In this document: one piece after another, positions 1 to 7,705 of the stretch
Position numbering within the stretch: position 1 is the first letter of the stretch
Layout: each line of letters starts with the position of its first letter
DNA from: Candidatus Kapaibacterium sp.
Lineage (GTDB): Bacteria; Bacteroidota; Ignavibacteria; Kapaibacteriales; UBA2268
NCBI GenBank assembly: GCA_030835065.1
Contig: JAUQWR010000843.1
Span: 1 to 8,536 of the forward strand
Reading direction: 5' to 3'
DNA length: 8,536 bases
The notes under the pieces: model-generated
Seen by the model: only the letters and a program-made list of their open reading frames with translations
The model's database searches: none
Told to the model about the DNA's origin: nothing
Made by a program: the position numbers and the translations under genes

Positions 1-2675
1 ATGCTGTAATGAATGATATGTTTTTCGGTGGCTCGATACAATCGGTTATTTATGGAAATTTTATGTTTCCGATTTGGGTAGCCGAAGGAATGGCTGAATA
101 TGAAAGTCAAAGCGGTATGAATATCGAAAATGATATGTATATGAGAGATCTTACAATTAGTGAATTGCTACCCAATATTAAATCTCTCGATAATTATTTG
201 GCTTATCGTGGTGGACAAACTCTCTTTTGGTATATTTCAGATAAATTTGGTAAAGATAAAGTAACTGACTTAATTCAGAGAATACGTATTTATAAAAATG
301 TAGAAAGAGCATTTGTTTCTACTTTTAATATGAAACTTGACGAATTTTCGGATATGTGGGTCAAAGATATTAAGAAAATGTATTGGCCCGATTTGAAAAT
401 TTTCGAAGATCCAGCAGACTTTTCTACAAAAATCACTAATAGAAAAGAAATTGGCAATTTCTATAACTCTTCGCCTGCTATTTCGCCCGATGGCGAAAAA
501 ATGGCTTATATATCAGATAGAGATGGACTGTTTAATATTTATATACAATATCTTCACAAAAAAGAAGAACCAGAAAAGTTGGTTGGTTCTTTAAGGCAAA
601 TGGACTTCGAGGATTTGAATTTCCTTACCCCCGGTATATCCTGGAGCCCTGATGGCAAGAAATTGGTTGTTTCGGCTAAGTCTGGCGGTGAAGATGCTAT
701 TTTTATCGTTGATGCTAAAACTGGTGACTACGACAAATTGAAGTTTGGAATAAAATCAATTTCTTCAGTACAATGGAGCCCTGATGGCAAAAAATTAGCA
801 TTTATTGCTTCTATTAGAGAGCAAAGCGATATTTTTGTTTATGATATTCAAACTGCAAAATTAGAAAATATTACTAATGATATTTTTTCTGATGTTTATT
901 TGATTTGGAATAGCAAATCCGATAAATTATTATTTATTTCTGATAGAGATGATGTATTAGACAAGAATATTAATTCAAAAGGCTTTGAAATCTGGAAACA
1001 TAATTACGAAGCTTCTGATATATATTCAATCGATTTAAATACAAAAGCGATAAAAAGACTTACAAATGACCCTAATAATAGAAAAACATCCTTAGCAATT
1101 TCTAGTGATGATGGAAAATTACTTTTTACTTCAGATAAAAATGGTATAATCAACTTATATGAATTAGATTTGAATTCAAACCAAGTGAAAACATTGACAA
1201 ATTCAATTTCCGGAATTACTCAATTATCACTTGCAAAAGATAATTCCAAATTGCTTTTTACAGCGCAAAATGATGCTGGTTATGATATCTTTATGTTGAA
1301 AAACCCATTCGAATTGAAAGATAAAAAGGAAATTCCGCTAACAACCTTCAAATCAAAGCAAACCGGCAGTGAAACCGTTGTTCAAGAAACTTTGCCTGAA
1401 AAAACTAATGATAGCAAAATCGAAGGTTTTGGTAATTTTGAAATAGATATTGCTCAACAACAACTTGTTCAAGCAAATAAAGATATAAAACCAAAAGCAC
1501 AAACAGAAAACTACGACCAAAAGTATGAACGATATGTAAATATGAGTTTTGCCGAAAAGGATTATAAAGTAACATTTTCGCAAGATTTATTGATGGCAAA
1601 TCCCGGTTATTCTACATTTTATGGAGTGCAGGGTGCTGCACAAATGCTTTTCAGTGATATGCTTGGCGACCATCGTATAGGTGGAAGTTTATATATAGTC
1701 AATGATATTGTAAATAGCCATATTTATGCTACTTATGAGTATTTACCAAAAATTATTGATTATAGTTTTTCACTTTATAATAGATCGGTATATACTCAGT
1801 TAGCGGGTGGAAACGGAGCTTATAGTTATTATAGGTTCAGAAATTATGGAGCAGTAATTGGCTCAAGCTATGCTTTTGATTTATTTAAAAGAGTTGAGTT
1901 GAATTTAACTTTTGCAGGTGGTTCCAGAGTATCGCTCGAAGGCGACTTGGGTGCAGACGCTTTAACCGACATCTCAAGATTTTTGATAATGCCAGAGTTA
2001 AGGTTTGTATTAGACAATGCATTGGGTGGTATATATGCTCCAAGTATGGGCACACGTATGTATGTGAGTTTGATGGGTTCTCCAAAATTTGCATCAAGTT
2101 CTTCTGTTGGATTTTTCACAGCAATGACTGATATTCGACAATATATACCAATATGGGATCTTACAGGATTTGCATTACGTGGTGTAGCGGGGGTAAGTTT
2201 AGGTCAGAATAAACAAACCTTTTTTGTTGCCGGCACAGATAATTGGATTAATTATACATTACGCGATAGATTGCCACTAAACGAGCCACAAGACTTCATG
2301 TTCATGCAAAACTTTTTAACTCCTGTTAGAGGATGGACTGTAGGCGAACGCAAAGGATCGAAGTTCTTTATAGCTAATGCAGAATTAAGATTTCCATTTT
2401 TGACTGCAGTAATGCTAGGTCCATTGCCTCTATTTGTCCAAGGTATGATGGGTTGTGTATTTGTTGATGCAGCTGGACTATGGGATGAAAAATTTATTAT
2501 AAGCCAGAAGAAATCTGATGGTAAACTCTATCCTAATAATTTATTAGTTAGTTCGGGAGTTGGAGCAAGAGCCAATGTGTTTGGACTGCCATTGAAGCTA
2601 GATGTGGCTTGGAAAAACTTATATCATGGATGGAGCGAACCGGTATATTTAATATCATTAGGATATGATTTCTAA
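1..2675 (+). CDS. Peptidase-MA-like / PD40 propeller / outer-membrane beta-barrel protein, 5' partial
   Basis: The frame is open to the left edge: the codons before the first ATG at 9 read xAT-GCT-GTA, with no stop, so this is the C-terminal part of a longer gene. Numbering from that ATG, residues 22-31 (IWVAEGMAEY) match the third-ligand region of gluzincin peptidase-MA-like proteases. The HExxH motif would lie just upstream, and the cut codon xAT is compatible with its last His. About six TolB/PD40 propeller blades follow at roughly 155-180, 210-236, 254-280, 297-342, 362-388 and 406-431, several with SPDGKKL-type signatures. A polar linker (about 440-510) leads to a region rich in alternating aromatic strands (about 515-888). 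It ends in SLGYDF, an outer-membrane barrel terminus of Omp85/surface-antigen style. Inferred: an outer-membrane protein with a periplasmic or surface propeller and protease-like domain. The substrate is unknown, and whether it is an active protease cannot be judged from this part. Confidence 0.85.
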   Translation, partial: AVMNDMFFGGSIQSVIYGNFMFPIWVAEGMAEYESQSGMNIENDMYMRDLTISELLPNIKSLDNYLAYRGGQTLFWYISDKFGKDKVTDLIQRIRIYKNVERAFVSTFNMKLDEFSDMWVKDIKKMYWPDLKIFEDPADFSTKITNRKEIGNFYNSSPAISPDGEKMAYISDRDGLFNIYIQYLHKKEEPEKLVGSLRQMDFEDLNFLTPGISWSPDGKKLVVSAKSGGEDAIFIVDAKTGDYDKLKFGIKSISSVQWSPDGKKLAFIASIREQSDIFVYDIQTAKLENITNDIFSDVYLIWNSKSDKLLFISDRDDVLDKNINSKGFEIWKHNYEASDIYSIDLNTKAIKRLTNDPNNRKTSLAISSDDGKLLFTSDKNGIINLYELDLNSNQVKTLTNSISGITQLSLAKDNSKLLFTAQNDAGYDIFMLKNPFELKDKKEIPLTTFKSKQTGSETVVQETLPEKTNDSKIEGFGNFEIDIAQQQLVQANKDIKPKAQTENYDQKYERYVNMSFAEKDYKVTFSQDLLMANPGYSTFYGVQGAAQMLFSDMLGDHRIGGSLYIVNDIVNSHIYATYEYLPKIIDYSFSLYNRSVYTQLAGGNGAYSYYRFRNYGAVIGSSYAFDLFKRVELNLTFAGGSRVSLEGDLGADALTDISRFLIMPELRFVLDNALGGIYAPSMGTRMYVSLMGSPKFASSSSVGFFTAMTDIRQYIPIWDLTGFALRGVAGVSLGQNKQTFFVAGTDNWINYTLRDRLPLNEPQDFMFMQNFLTPVRGWTVGERKGSKFFIANAELRFPFLTAVMLGPLPLFVQGMMGCVFVDAAGLWDEKFIISQKKSDGKLYPNNLLVSSGVGARANVFGLPLKLDVAWKNLYHGWSEPVYLISLGYDF

Positions 2676-2695
2676 ATAGGATTAAGATTTAAAGC

Positions 2696-2728
2696 AAAAA
2701 AGCCACAACAAAATGTGGCTTTTTTTTT
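2696..2728. terminator. Bidirectional rho-independent terminator between convergent genes
   Basis: AGCCACA (2701-2707) pairs with TGTGGCT (2714-2720) around a six-base loop. The stem is flanked by A residues on the left and eight T residues on the right, so it ends transcripts in both directions. It lies 20 bases after the stop of the barrel gene and about 20 bases beyond the end of ilvE. Confidence 0.9.
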
Positions 2729-2749
2729 ATTATTAATATCAAAAGAAGA

Positions 2750-3820
2750 TTAGTCGATATGTATATTCCAACCGAATTTATCTTCGACTTCACCGTATTG
2801 AATGCCAGTGATAGTATCATATAATCTTTGTGCAATAGGACCAATTTGCTGATTGTTAAGAACCATATCTTGGTCTTTATATCTCAATACACCAACAGGC
2901 GAAATCACAGCAGCAGTACCAGTACCAAAGGCTTCATTTAATTTGCCATTATTGTATGCTTCGAGAATTTCGTCGATTGTAACAGCACGTTCAGAAACTT
3001 TCATACCCCAATCGCGAGCCAAAGTCAAAACAGAATCGCGAGTAACACCAGCGAGAATAGAACCTTGATCTAAAGCAGGAGTAATAATTTCGTTGTCGAT
3101 AACAAACATGATATTCATAGCACCAACTTCATCGACGAAATGACGAGTAACGCCATCTAACCAAAGAACTTGAGCAAAACCATTTTTCTTAGCAACAGTG
3201 CCTGCATATAAAGAAGCAGCATAATTAGCAGCTGTTTTGGCAGAGCCCAAACCACCGCGCACAGCACGAACGTGTTCACTTTCGACTAAAATTTTTACTG
3301 GGTTAAGACCTTCCGGATAGTAGGAAGCTACCGGAGAAGTAATTATAACGTGACGATAAGTGTCTGATGCATGAACGCCAAGGAACTGACCTGAGCCGAA
3401 AACAACAGGGCGAATATATAAAGAGCATCCGCGTTCTGTCGGGATGAATTTTTCATCAAGTTTAACTAATACTTTCAATGCTTCAATAAATTGGTCAAGA
3501 TCGAAATCAGGAATGCAAACCTTAGCCGCAGAATGATTTAATCTTTTGCCGTTCATATCCGGACGGAATATATTGATACCGCCTTTTGCAGATCTGAAAG
3601 CTTTTAAACCTTCGAAAATTGACTGACCATAGTGCAAAGTACATAGTGTCGGTTCGAATTCCATTGGTCCGTAGGGTATGATTTTGCCTGCGTCCCATTT
3701 GCCGTCCTTATAATCGGATACATACACGTGATCTGAGAAATAAACTCCAAATCCAAGATTATTCCAATTGATTCCGTCAATCCGACTCTTTTCAGCCTTT
3801 AAAATTGATATTTCCGACAT
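2750..3820 (-). CDS. ilvE: Branched-chain amino acid aminotransferase (class IV, PLP-dependent)
   Basis: This 356-residue protein catalyses reversible transfer of the amino group between leucine, isoleucine or valine and 2-oxoglutarate (EC 2.6.1.42), in the cytoplasm, as the last step of branched-chain amino acid synthesis. Family motifs appear in order: HYGQSIFEGLKAFR (63-76); YIRPVVFGS (135-143); GLGSAKTAANYAAS (190-203) with the Schiff-base lysine at K195; EVGAMN (231-236); GVTRDSVL (258-265); and the phosphate-binding FGTGTAA (298-304). The length fits the longer eukaryote-like/type II BCAT group rather than the roughly 309-residue E. coli form. The start is supported by GGAGA at 3825-3829, four bases from the ATG. 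The gene stands alone between a bidirectional terminator and a divergent spacer, so it is probably monocistronic. No other ilv or leu genes are visible. Confidence 0.97.
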   Translation of the reverse strand: MSEISILKAEKSRIDGINWNNLGFGVYFSDHVYVSDYKDGKWDAGKIIPYGPMEFEPTLCTLHYGQSIFEGLKAFRSAKGGINIFRPDMNGKRLNHSAAKVCIPDFDLDQFIEALKVLVKLDEKFIPTERGCSLYIRPVVFGSGQFLGVHASDTYRHVIITSPVASYYPEGLNPVKILVESEHVRAVRGGLGSAKTAANYAASLYAGTVAKKNGFAQVLWLDGVTRHFVDEVGAMNIMFVIDNEIITPALDQGSILAGVTRDSVLTLARDWGMKVSERAVTIDEILEAYNNGKLNEAFGTGTAAVISPVGVLRYKDQDMVLNNQQIGPIAQRLYDTITGIQYGEVEDKFGWNIHID

Positions 3821-4119
3821 AAAATCTCCATTATTTTTTTTCTTAATCCTAAAATTTCCTTTTTGGACATTTTAGATATGCTATTTATGAATTTTATTTG
3901 TATTTAACAAGAAATTTAACGAGTTATACTTTAAATTAACACTTTTTCTATATGAATAAACTGTTTGAATACTTGATGTTTACTTGGCTATTTGTATGTT
4001 TTGAATATTTTAGCTAAAATTTTTTTTCTATGATTATTTATTAATTAATATCGAAAATTAGAAACATTAATTTGGAAATTTCGTAATTTATTTATATTAA
4101 TTTGTTTTATGGAGAGAAA
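3821..4119. promoter_or_regulatory. AT-rich divergent spacer between ilvE and arsM
   Basis: The spacer is very AT-rich, has no convincing ORF or RNA gene, and must hold the promoters of both divergent genes. I could not assign a sigma-70 or Bacteroidetes-type (-33 TTTG / -7 TAnnTTTG) promoter with confidence. The one structured element is a 14-base perfect palindrome at 4007-4020 (ATTTTAGCTAAAAT) followed by a T run, about 100 bases before the arsM start. It has no loop, so it looks more like a dimer-binding site than a terminator. Confidence 0.5.
4111..4116 (+). promoter_or_regulatory. Ribosome binding site that fixes the arsM start
   Basis: GGAGAG lies five bases (counted from GGAG) before the ATG at 4120. 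An in-frame TTG at 4102 would place this site inside the coding region and has no Shine-Dalgarno sequence of its own, so the ATG is preferred. Confidence 0.8.
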
Positions 4120-4911
4120 ATGGAATTAAAAATAAAAGATGTAGTAAGAGAAAAATATTCTCAAATTGCTCAAGATAGTACAAATTGTGGCTGTTCTTGC
4201 TGTGGTTCAGACAGCCAAACTTTTGATTATACCGTTATGAGCGATGACTATTCTTCGCAGGGCGGATATGTAAAGGACGCAGATTTGGGCTTGGGATGTG
4301 GCATTCCAACTGAATTTGCTGAAATTAAAATGGGGGATATTGTGTTAGATCTTGGCTCTGGTGCCGGAAATGACGTATTTGTTGCACGCAGCATAGTTGG
4401 AAAAAACGGCAAAGTAATCGGTTTAGATTTTACTGATGAAATGCTCGCAAAAGCTAATAGAAATTTAGAGAAATTAGGTTTTGATAACGTTGAGTTTATT
4501 AAAGGTGATATTGAAGATATGCCTATTGAAAATCAATCTGTTGATATTGTGATTTCTAATTGTGTATTGAATCTAGTGCCAGACAAAAAGAAGGCATTTT
4601 CGGAAATTTTTAGAGTGCTAAAGCCAAATGGGCATTTCTGTGTATCGGATATTGTAATCAAAGGCGAGTTGCCCGAAAAGATACAAAATGCTGCTGCAAT
4701 GTACACCGGTTGCGTTGCTGGTGCTTTGCAGTATGATGAGTATTTAAAGATTATTGTCGATTCTGGTTTTATTAATATTTCAGTACCGAAAACTAAGGTG
4801 ATTACTATACCTGATGAAATTTTAAAGAATTATCTTAGTGAAGACGAATTGAACCAATTCAAGGAATCCGGTGCAGAAATCTTGAGCATAACTGCCAAAG
4901 CAGAAAAGTAA
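4120..4911 (+). CDS. arsM: Arsenite S-adenosylmethionine methyltransferase
   Basis: This 263-residue cytoplasmic enzyme belongs to the ArsM family, which transfers methyl groups from SAM to trivalent arsenic and gives methylated, partly volatile arsenicals. The Rossmann SAM-binding core is clear: VLDLGSGAGND (75-85), then GLDFTDEML (101-109) and GDIEDMP (129-135). The arsenic-binding cysteines are in the expected places: C60 in LGLGCGIPT, C148 in ISNCVLNLVPDK and C198 in YTGCVAGAL. The 50-residue distance between the last two matches C174 and C224 of the algal CmArsM. An N-terminal cluster CGCSCC (23-28) probably supplies the fourth conserved cysteine. The gene is monocistronic, with a spacer before it and a terminator after it. 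No arsR, arsB/acr3 or arsC is next to it, so arsenic control is not shown by the local sequence. Confidence 0.93.
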   Translation: MELKIKDVVREKYSQIAQDSTNCGCSCCGSDSQTFDYTVMSDDYSSQGGYVKDADLGLGCGIPTEFAEIKMGDIVLDLGSGAGNDVFVARSIVGKNGKVIGLDFTDEMLAKANRNLEKLGFDNVEFIKGDIEDMPIENQSVDIVISNCVLNLVPDKKKAFSEIFRVLKPNGHFCVSDIVIKGELPEKIQNAAAMYTGCVAGALQYDEYLKIIVDSGFINISVPKTKVITIPDEILKNYLSEDELNQFKESGAEILSITAKAEK

Positions 4912-4930
4912 TATTTCTAATAAATTTCAA

Positions 4931-4970
4931 AAAAAACCCAAAAGTAAGTAAAAAGACTTTTGGGTTTTTT
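4931..4970. terminator. Bidirectional rho-independent terminator between arsM and the cytochrome b gene
   Basis: AAAAAACCCAAAAGT (4931-4945) and its exact complement ACTTTTGGGTTTTTT (4956-4970) form a 15-base stem with a 10-base loop. A and T tracts on the two sides serve both directions, ending arsM on the plus strand and the cytochrome cluster on the minus strand. Confidence 0.9.
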
Positions 4971-4990
4971 ATTAATTAAAATATTATAAT

Positions 4991-5695
4991 CTATTCTGCA
5001 TAGTCTGTAAGTCCGGGTTTAATTGGTTCTTCTTTATTCTCATCCGATGCTTTATCGGTTTCATTATGTTCATCTAAATGAACATGATGAAGATGCCAGC
5101 CATTAATCATAGATTTAAAATTGGCAGTAATGGTTTCGCCATGAGTAGCCAAATAAATATGACCAATGAAAAACAAAGAAAGAAAGAAACCGGTCGTAAT
5201 GTGCAATAAAGCCATGGGCCAGACACCGCCCATTCCAAAAATCTGTTCTGGAGCAAGTTCTGGAAACATTAATAGCCAACCGGTAATAATAATTAGTGGA
5301 ACACCGATAAACATAATACTGAAGTAAGTAATCCTTTGAAGTGGATTGAATTTATTTTCTTCATCTACATCAAATGGATGAGGTTCGCCTTTAAAAATAC
5401 CATAAATATAGTATCTTGCTTGTTTAATCAGATCTTTGTTAGCATTCTTAATTTTCGGTACATATTGTTTATAATTTTTTGAAATAATATTATTAACTAC
5501 ATAAAAAAGAAATACTACAGAAAGAGTAATACCAGCAACGTTGTGAGCAATCATTGCAATTTCGAAAGGCATAAGCAAAGAGCTAGTATTAGAATATTGC
5601 AGACTCACGCCGGAAATAATTAAAACGAAGAATAAAAGAGCATTAAACCAATGCCAAATCCTAAGCCAAAGAGGATAGAGATAGATTTTCTTCAT
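4991..5695 (-). CDS. Di-heme cytochrome b561 / Ni-Fe hydrogenase-type cytochrome b subunit
   Basis: This 234-residue integral membrane protein has four predicted helices at about 16-33, 46-70, 124-144 and 159-184. It fits the HydC/FdnI/PhsC-like cytochrome b family, whose members bind two b hemes and exchange electrons with quinones. Likely heme ligands are H15 (RIWHWFNAL), H51 (IAHNVAG), H165 (LLHITTG) and H179 (IGHIYLATHG). The FNPLQRITYF stretch before helix 3 is typical of the family. Its start codon overlaps the stop of the 13-heme gene by one base (TAATG), with AGGAGA inside that gene, which points to translational coupling and one complex. The C-terminus is unusual: a hydrophilic tail with HLHHVHLDEH (201-210) and many acidic residues. 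Inferred role: the quinone-facing subunit of a bc-type oxidoreductase. A hydrogenase or formate dehydrogenase partner is not present. Confidence 0.9.
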   Translation of the reverse strand: MKKIYLYPLWLRIWHWFNALLFFVLIISGVSLQYSNTSSLLMPFEIAMIAHNVAGITLSVVFLFYVVNNIISKNYKQYVPKIKNANKDLIKQARYYIYGIFKGEPHPFDVDEENKFNPLQRITYFSIMFIGVPLIIITGWLLMFPELAPEQIFGMGGVWPMALLHITTGFFLSLFFIGHIYLATHGETITANFKSMINGWHLHHVHLDEHNETDKASDENKEEPIKPGLTDYAE

Positions 5696-7161
5696 TATTT
5701 TCTCCTTTTGCGTGATGAAACGAATCTTAAAGTAGCATGTGTGAAAATACCAGCCAAAGTAAGTATGAAAATTCCAATGCTAATTGCATTGAGATATACA
5801 TTACGTGTAGTTCCTATTACGTAGGCATCGCTCAAAATAGTACCATTGATAAAGCCGTATTTTTCTCTAGATAGTTGTTTTTCGTGTCTATACAAAGTAG
5901 TCATTAATATAGAATTCATAGCATGGCATTCTTCGCATTTTTTCACAGTTCTATCAGGAGGTAGTATATTATGACTCAAGTTAGGTGGTTGGTGAGATGA
6001 ATGGCAATCCACACATCTAACAGTCTCCCAGTGGACTTTTTGGCTGGGAATCCATTGGTGCGCTTTTTCGATTGTAGCAAGTTTGTATTTACTCATTAAT
6101 TTTTCGTCTGAATGGCAAGCAACACAGAATACCATTTTATTATCGACGATAACATTAAATTTCATACCGGTTTTGCTAAAAACTTCGTGAGGCACATCAG
6201 GAACTTGTTGCACATTGTGCTCTCCATGGCAATATGAACATCCGGGAACGTCCTTATTCTTGTTTTTGAGAGCTTGCCCATGAATAGAAGCCATATATTC
6301 GGTACTAACTTTGTCGTGGCACTTTCCGCATACGTTAGGAACATTGAATTGATGAATCCAAGAATCAGGTTTAGTGCTTTTTTGGAGCTTATGAGTACCA
6401 TGGCAATCGACACATACAGCAGCATTTTGATTACCTTTTAGTATAGCTTTGCCATGAACACTATTTTCATAATTAACTAAAGATTTCGAATATTGGCTTT
6501 CGAGCGAAGCATTATGAATATGGCAAGAAAGGCATAGTCTTTCTTGGTTTATTTTCAATTTTGAAGTTTGAACGTTCCAACCTTTAGTAATAGGATTTTT
6601 ATGACAAAAAATGCAATTAGGCGAATTTGGATTATGAGCATTAGCCTGGCTGAAATGTTCAGACTGAATATGATCTTTTTTTTCATTGACATGGCATTTG
6701 CCACAAAATTCAGTAGAATATGCAATATTCATTGGTGAGCTAGGGTCGCCAGGAGAAACAATTTTATGATAGCCATGACAATTAGCACAATTTACATCAG
6801 GGCTTGAATTTTTAGTTCCATTAGCACGAGCCATTGAAGGATGCCACATGTGCTTTGATTTGGGATTACTATGACAATCCATACAATTGACTTCCATTTT
6901 GCCGGTTTTATGAGGAATATCATCAGCATTGAATCCGGTATGGCAATTGACACATAGTAATTTTGAATGAACAGATTTAGCAATTTCATGTTTTTTAACA
7001 GTCAATTTAATAGTTCGCCCATTTTTTTCCATAGTGATGTCATTATCAGAATGGCAGCTAAGGCACTGATCATTTGACTGCGCAAAAATTGATACCGCAG
7101 AAAATAAAATGCTTATGAAAGATGATAATAACAAATTGGGTAAAAATTTAATCGAATACAT
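5695..7161 (-). CDS. Membrane-anchored 13-heme c-type cytochrome
   Basis: This 488-residue protein has a signal peptide (about 1-27, ending SIFA before QS) and a C-terminal helix (about 455-477) followed by SSRKRRK, giving a periplasmic domain anchored to the inner membrane. It has 13 CxxCH heme sites, starting at residues 33, 70, 93, 125, 153, 183, 210, 250, 278, 308, 346, 383 and 409. Twenty-two further histidines are enough for bis-His ligation of all hemes. A repeat unit of the form SxHGxA...CxxCHGxHxxQ is seen at about 234-259 and 292-317. AAGGA at 7169-7173 lies seven bases before the ATG. The overlapping cytochrome b gene suggests that the two form a quinol/quinone oxidoreductase, comparable in layout to the Geobacter CbcBA pair, although that cytochrome c has fewer hemes. 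No non-heme catalytic motif is apparent, so electron transfer is more likely than substrate reduction. Confidence 0.93.
   Translation of the reverse strand: MYSIKFLPNLLLSSFISILFSAVSIFAQSNDQCLSCHSDNDITMEKNGRTIKLTVKKHEIAKSVHSKLLCVNCHTGFNADDIPHKTGKMEVNCMDCHSNPKSKHMWHPSMARANGTKNSSPDVNCANCHGYHKIVSPGDPSSPMNIAYSTEFCGKCHVNEKKDHIQSEHFSQANAHNPNSPNCIFCHKNPITKGWNVQTSKLKINQERLCLSCHIHNASLESQYSKSLVNYENSVHGKAILKGNQNAAVCVDCHGTHKLQKSTKPDSWIHQFNVPNVCGKCHDKVSTEYMASIHGQALKNKNKDVPGCSYCHGEHNVQQVPDVPHEVFSKTGMKFNVIVDNKMVFCVACHSDEKLMSKYKLATIEKAHQWIPSQKVHWETVRCVDCHSSHQPPNLSHNILPPDRTVKKCEECHAMNSILMTTLYRHEKQLSREKYGFINGTILSDAYVIGTTRNVYLNAISIGIFILTLAGIFTHATLRFVSSRKRRK
5701..5706 (-). promoter_or_regulatory. Ribosome binding site of the cytochrome b gene, inside the upstream gene
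   Basis: AGGAGA on the minus strand lies five bases before the cytochrome b ATG and within the last codons of the 13-heme cytochrome. With the TAATG overlap it supports reinitiation by ribosomes finishing the upstream gene. Confidence 0.8.
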
Positions 7162-7186
7162 GTTATTATCCTTATTATAGTAGTTT

Positions 7187-7225
7187 AAAAAAAACGGAAC
7201 TACCCGAACTAATCGAGCAGTTCCG
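7187..7225 (-). terminator. Intercistronic rho-independent terminator after the monoheme cytochrome gene
   Basis: On the minus strand 7225-7195 folds into a stem of up to 13 pairs: seven Watson-Crick pairs from CGGAACT/AGTTCCG, then six more including two G-T pairs, with a five-base loop. Eight T residues follow directly (7194-7187). It lies about 23 bases after the cytochrome c stop and only about 25 bases before the 13-heme ATG, so it may act as a partial terminator or as a 3'-end stabiliser. Confidence 0.85.
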
Positions 7226-7248
7226 CATGAGCTTAAGAATGCAAAAAA

Positions 7249-7593
7249 TTATTTCTTTTCTTCTTTAAGTTCTGATAGCCATTTAGCCAAAATCTTAAGA
7301 TCATCTTCACTGCCCTTGAACTTCATAGCGTGTTTTTTGCCTTCGATTTCAGCTTCTTTGTTCATATATTTTACAAAGAATTCAGCATCGCCGGCTTTGC
7401 CAACAGTAGAAAGATCAAAAGGATTTTTCTTTTTTGATTCGATGCCTAAAGAAGTAACACTATGGCAACCTTCGCATTTTGCTTCTGTGAAAATAGTTTT
7501 ACCGTCTTTTGGTGTATCTTCAGCGTTTGTAAATGCTGTTGCACCAACTAAGCCAACCATGCTTAAAGCAACTAAAACATGTTTGAATTTCAT
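7249..7593 (-). CDS. Small periplasmic monoheme cytochrome c (class I-like)
   Basis: This 114-residue protein has a signal peptide (about 1-24, FTNA before ED), leaving a mature protein of about 90 residues. It has one heme site, CEGCH at 40-44, near the N-terminus, and a likely axial methionine M90 in HAMKFKGSEDD, followed by a final amphipathic helix (about 95-110). That order is typical of class I cytochromes c. The mature part is lysine-rich, which would suit docking to acidic partners. GGGAG at 7601-7605, seven bases before the ATG, supports the start. It is followed by a strong hairpin and then the 13-heme and cytochrome b genes, so it is a likely soluble electron shuttle to or from that complex. 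Its redox partner cannot be fixed from sequence. Confidence 0.92.
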   Translation of the reverse strand: MKFKHVLVALSMVGLVGATAFTNAEDTPKDGKTIFTEAKCEGCHSVTSLGIESKKKNPFDLSTVGKAGDAEFFVKYMNKEAEIEGKKHAMKFKGSEDDLKILAKWLSELKEEKK

Positions 7594-7705
7594 CTTATTT
7601 CTCCCAAAATTTATCCAGAAAAATATGCTTTCTTTTTATAAAAGCTTCAACTTAATATTATTACGAAATATAATAAAAAAAGTGTTACTAAAAAATTATC
7701 AATTA

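Noticed and set aside
1353..2119. Four minus-strand ORFs opposite the large barrel gene
   Set aside because: They overlap each other and lie antisense to a coding frame with clear domain structure. None resembles a known protein.
4102..4119. TTG start for arsM, adding six residues
   Set aside because: The GGAGAG ribosome binding site would then be inside the gene. The ATG at 4120 has correct spacing.
6162..6425. Second minus-strand ORF within the 13-heme gene
   Set aside because: It is a frame-shifted shadow of a gene whose own frame carries regularly spaced CxxCH motifs. The same holds for the small ORF at 6792-6989.
7173..7181. TATAAT just before the 13-heme gene as a -10 box
   Set aside because: Transcription would begin in or next to the ribosome binding site, and there is no -35 match at the right distance, where the T run and terminator stem lie.
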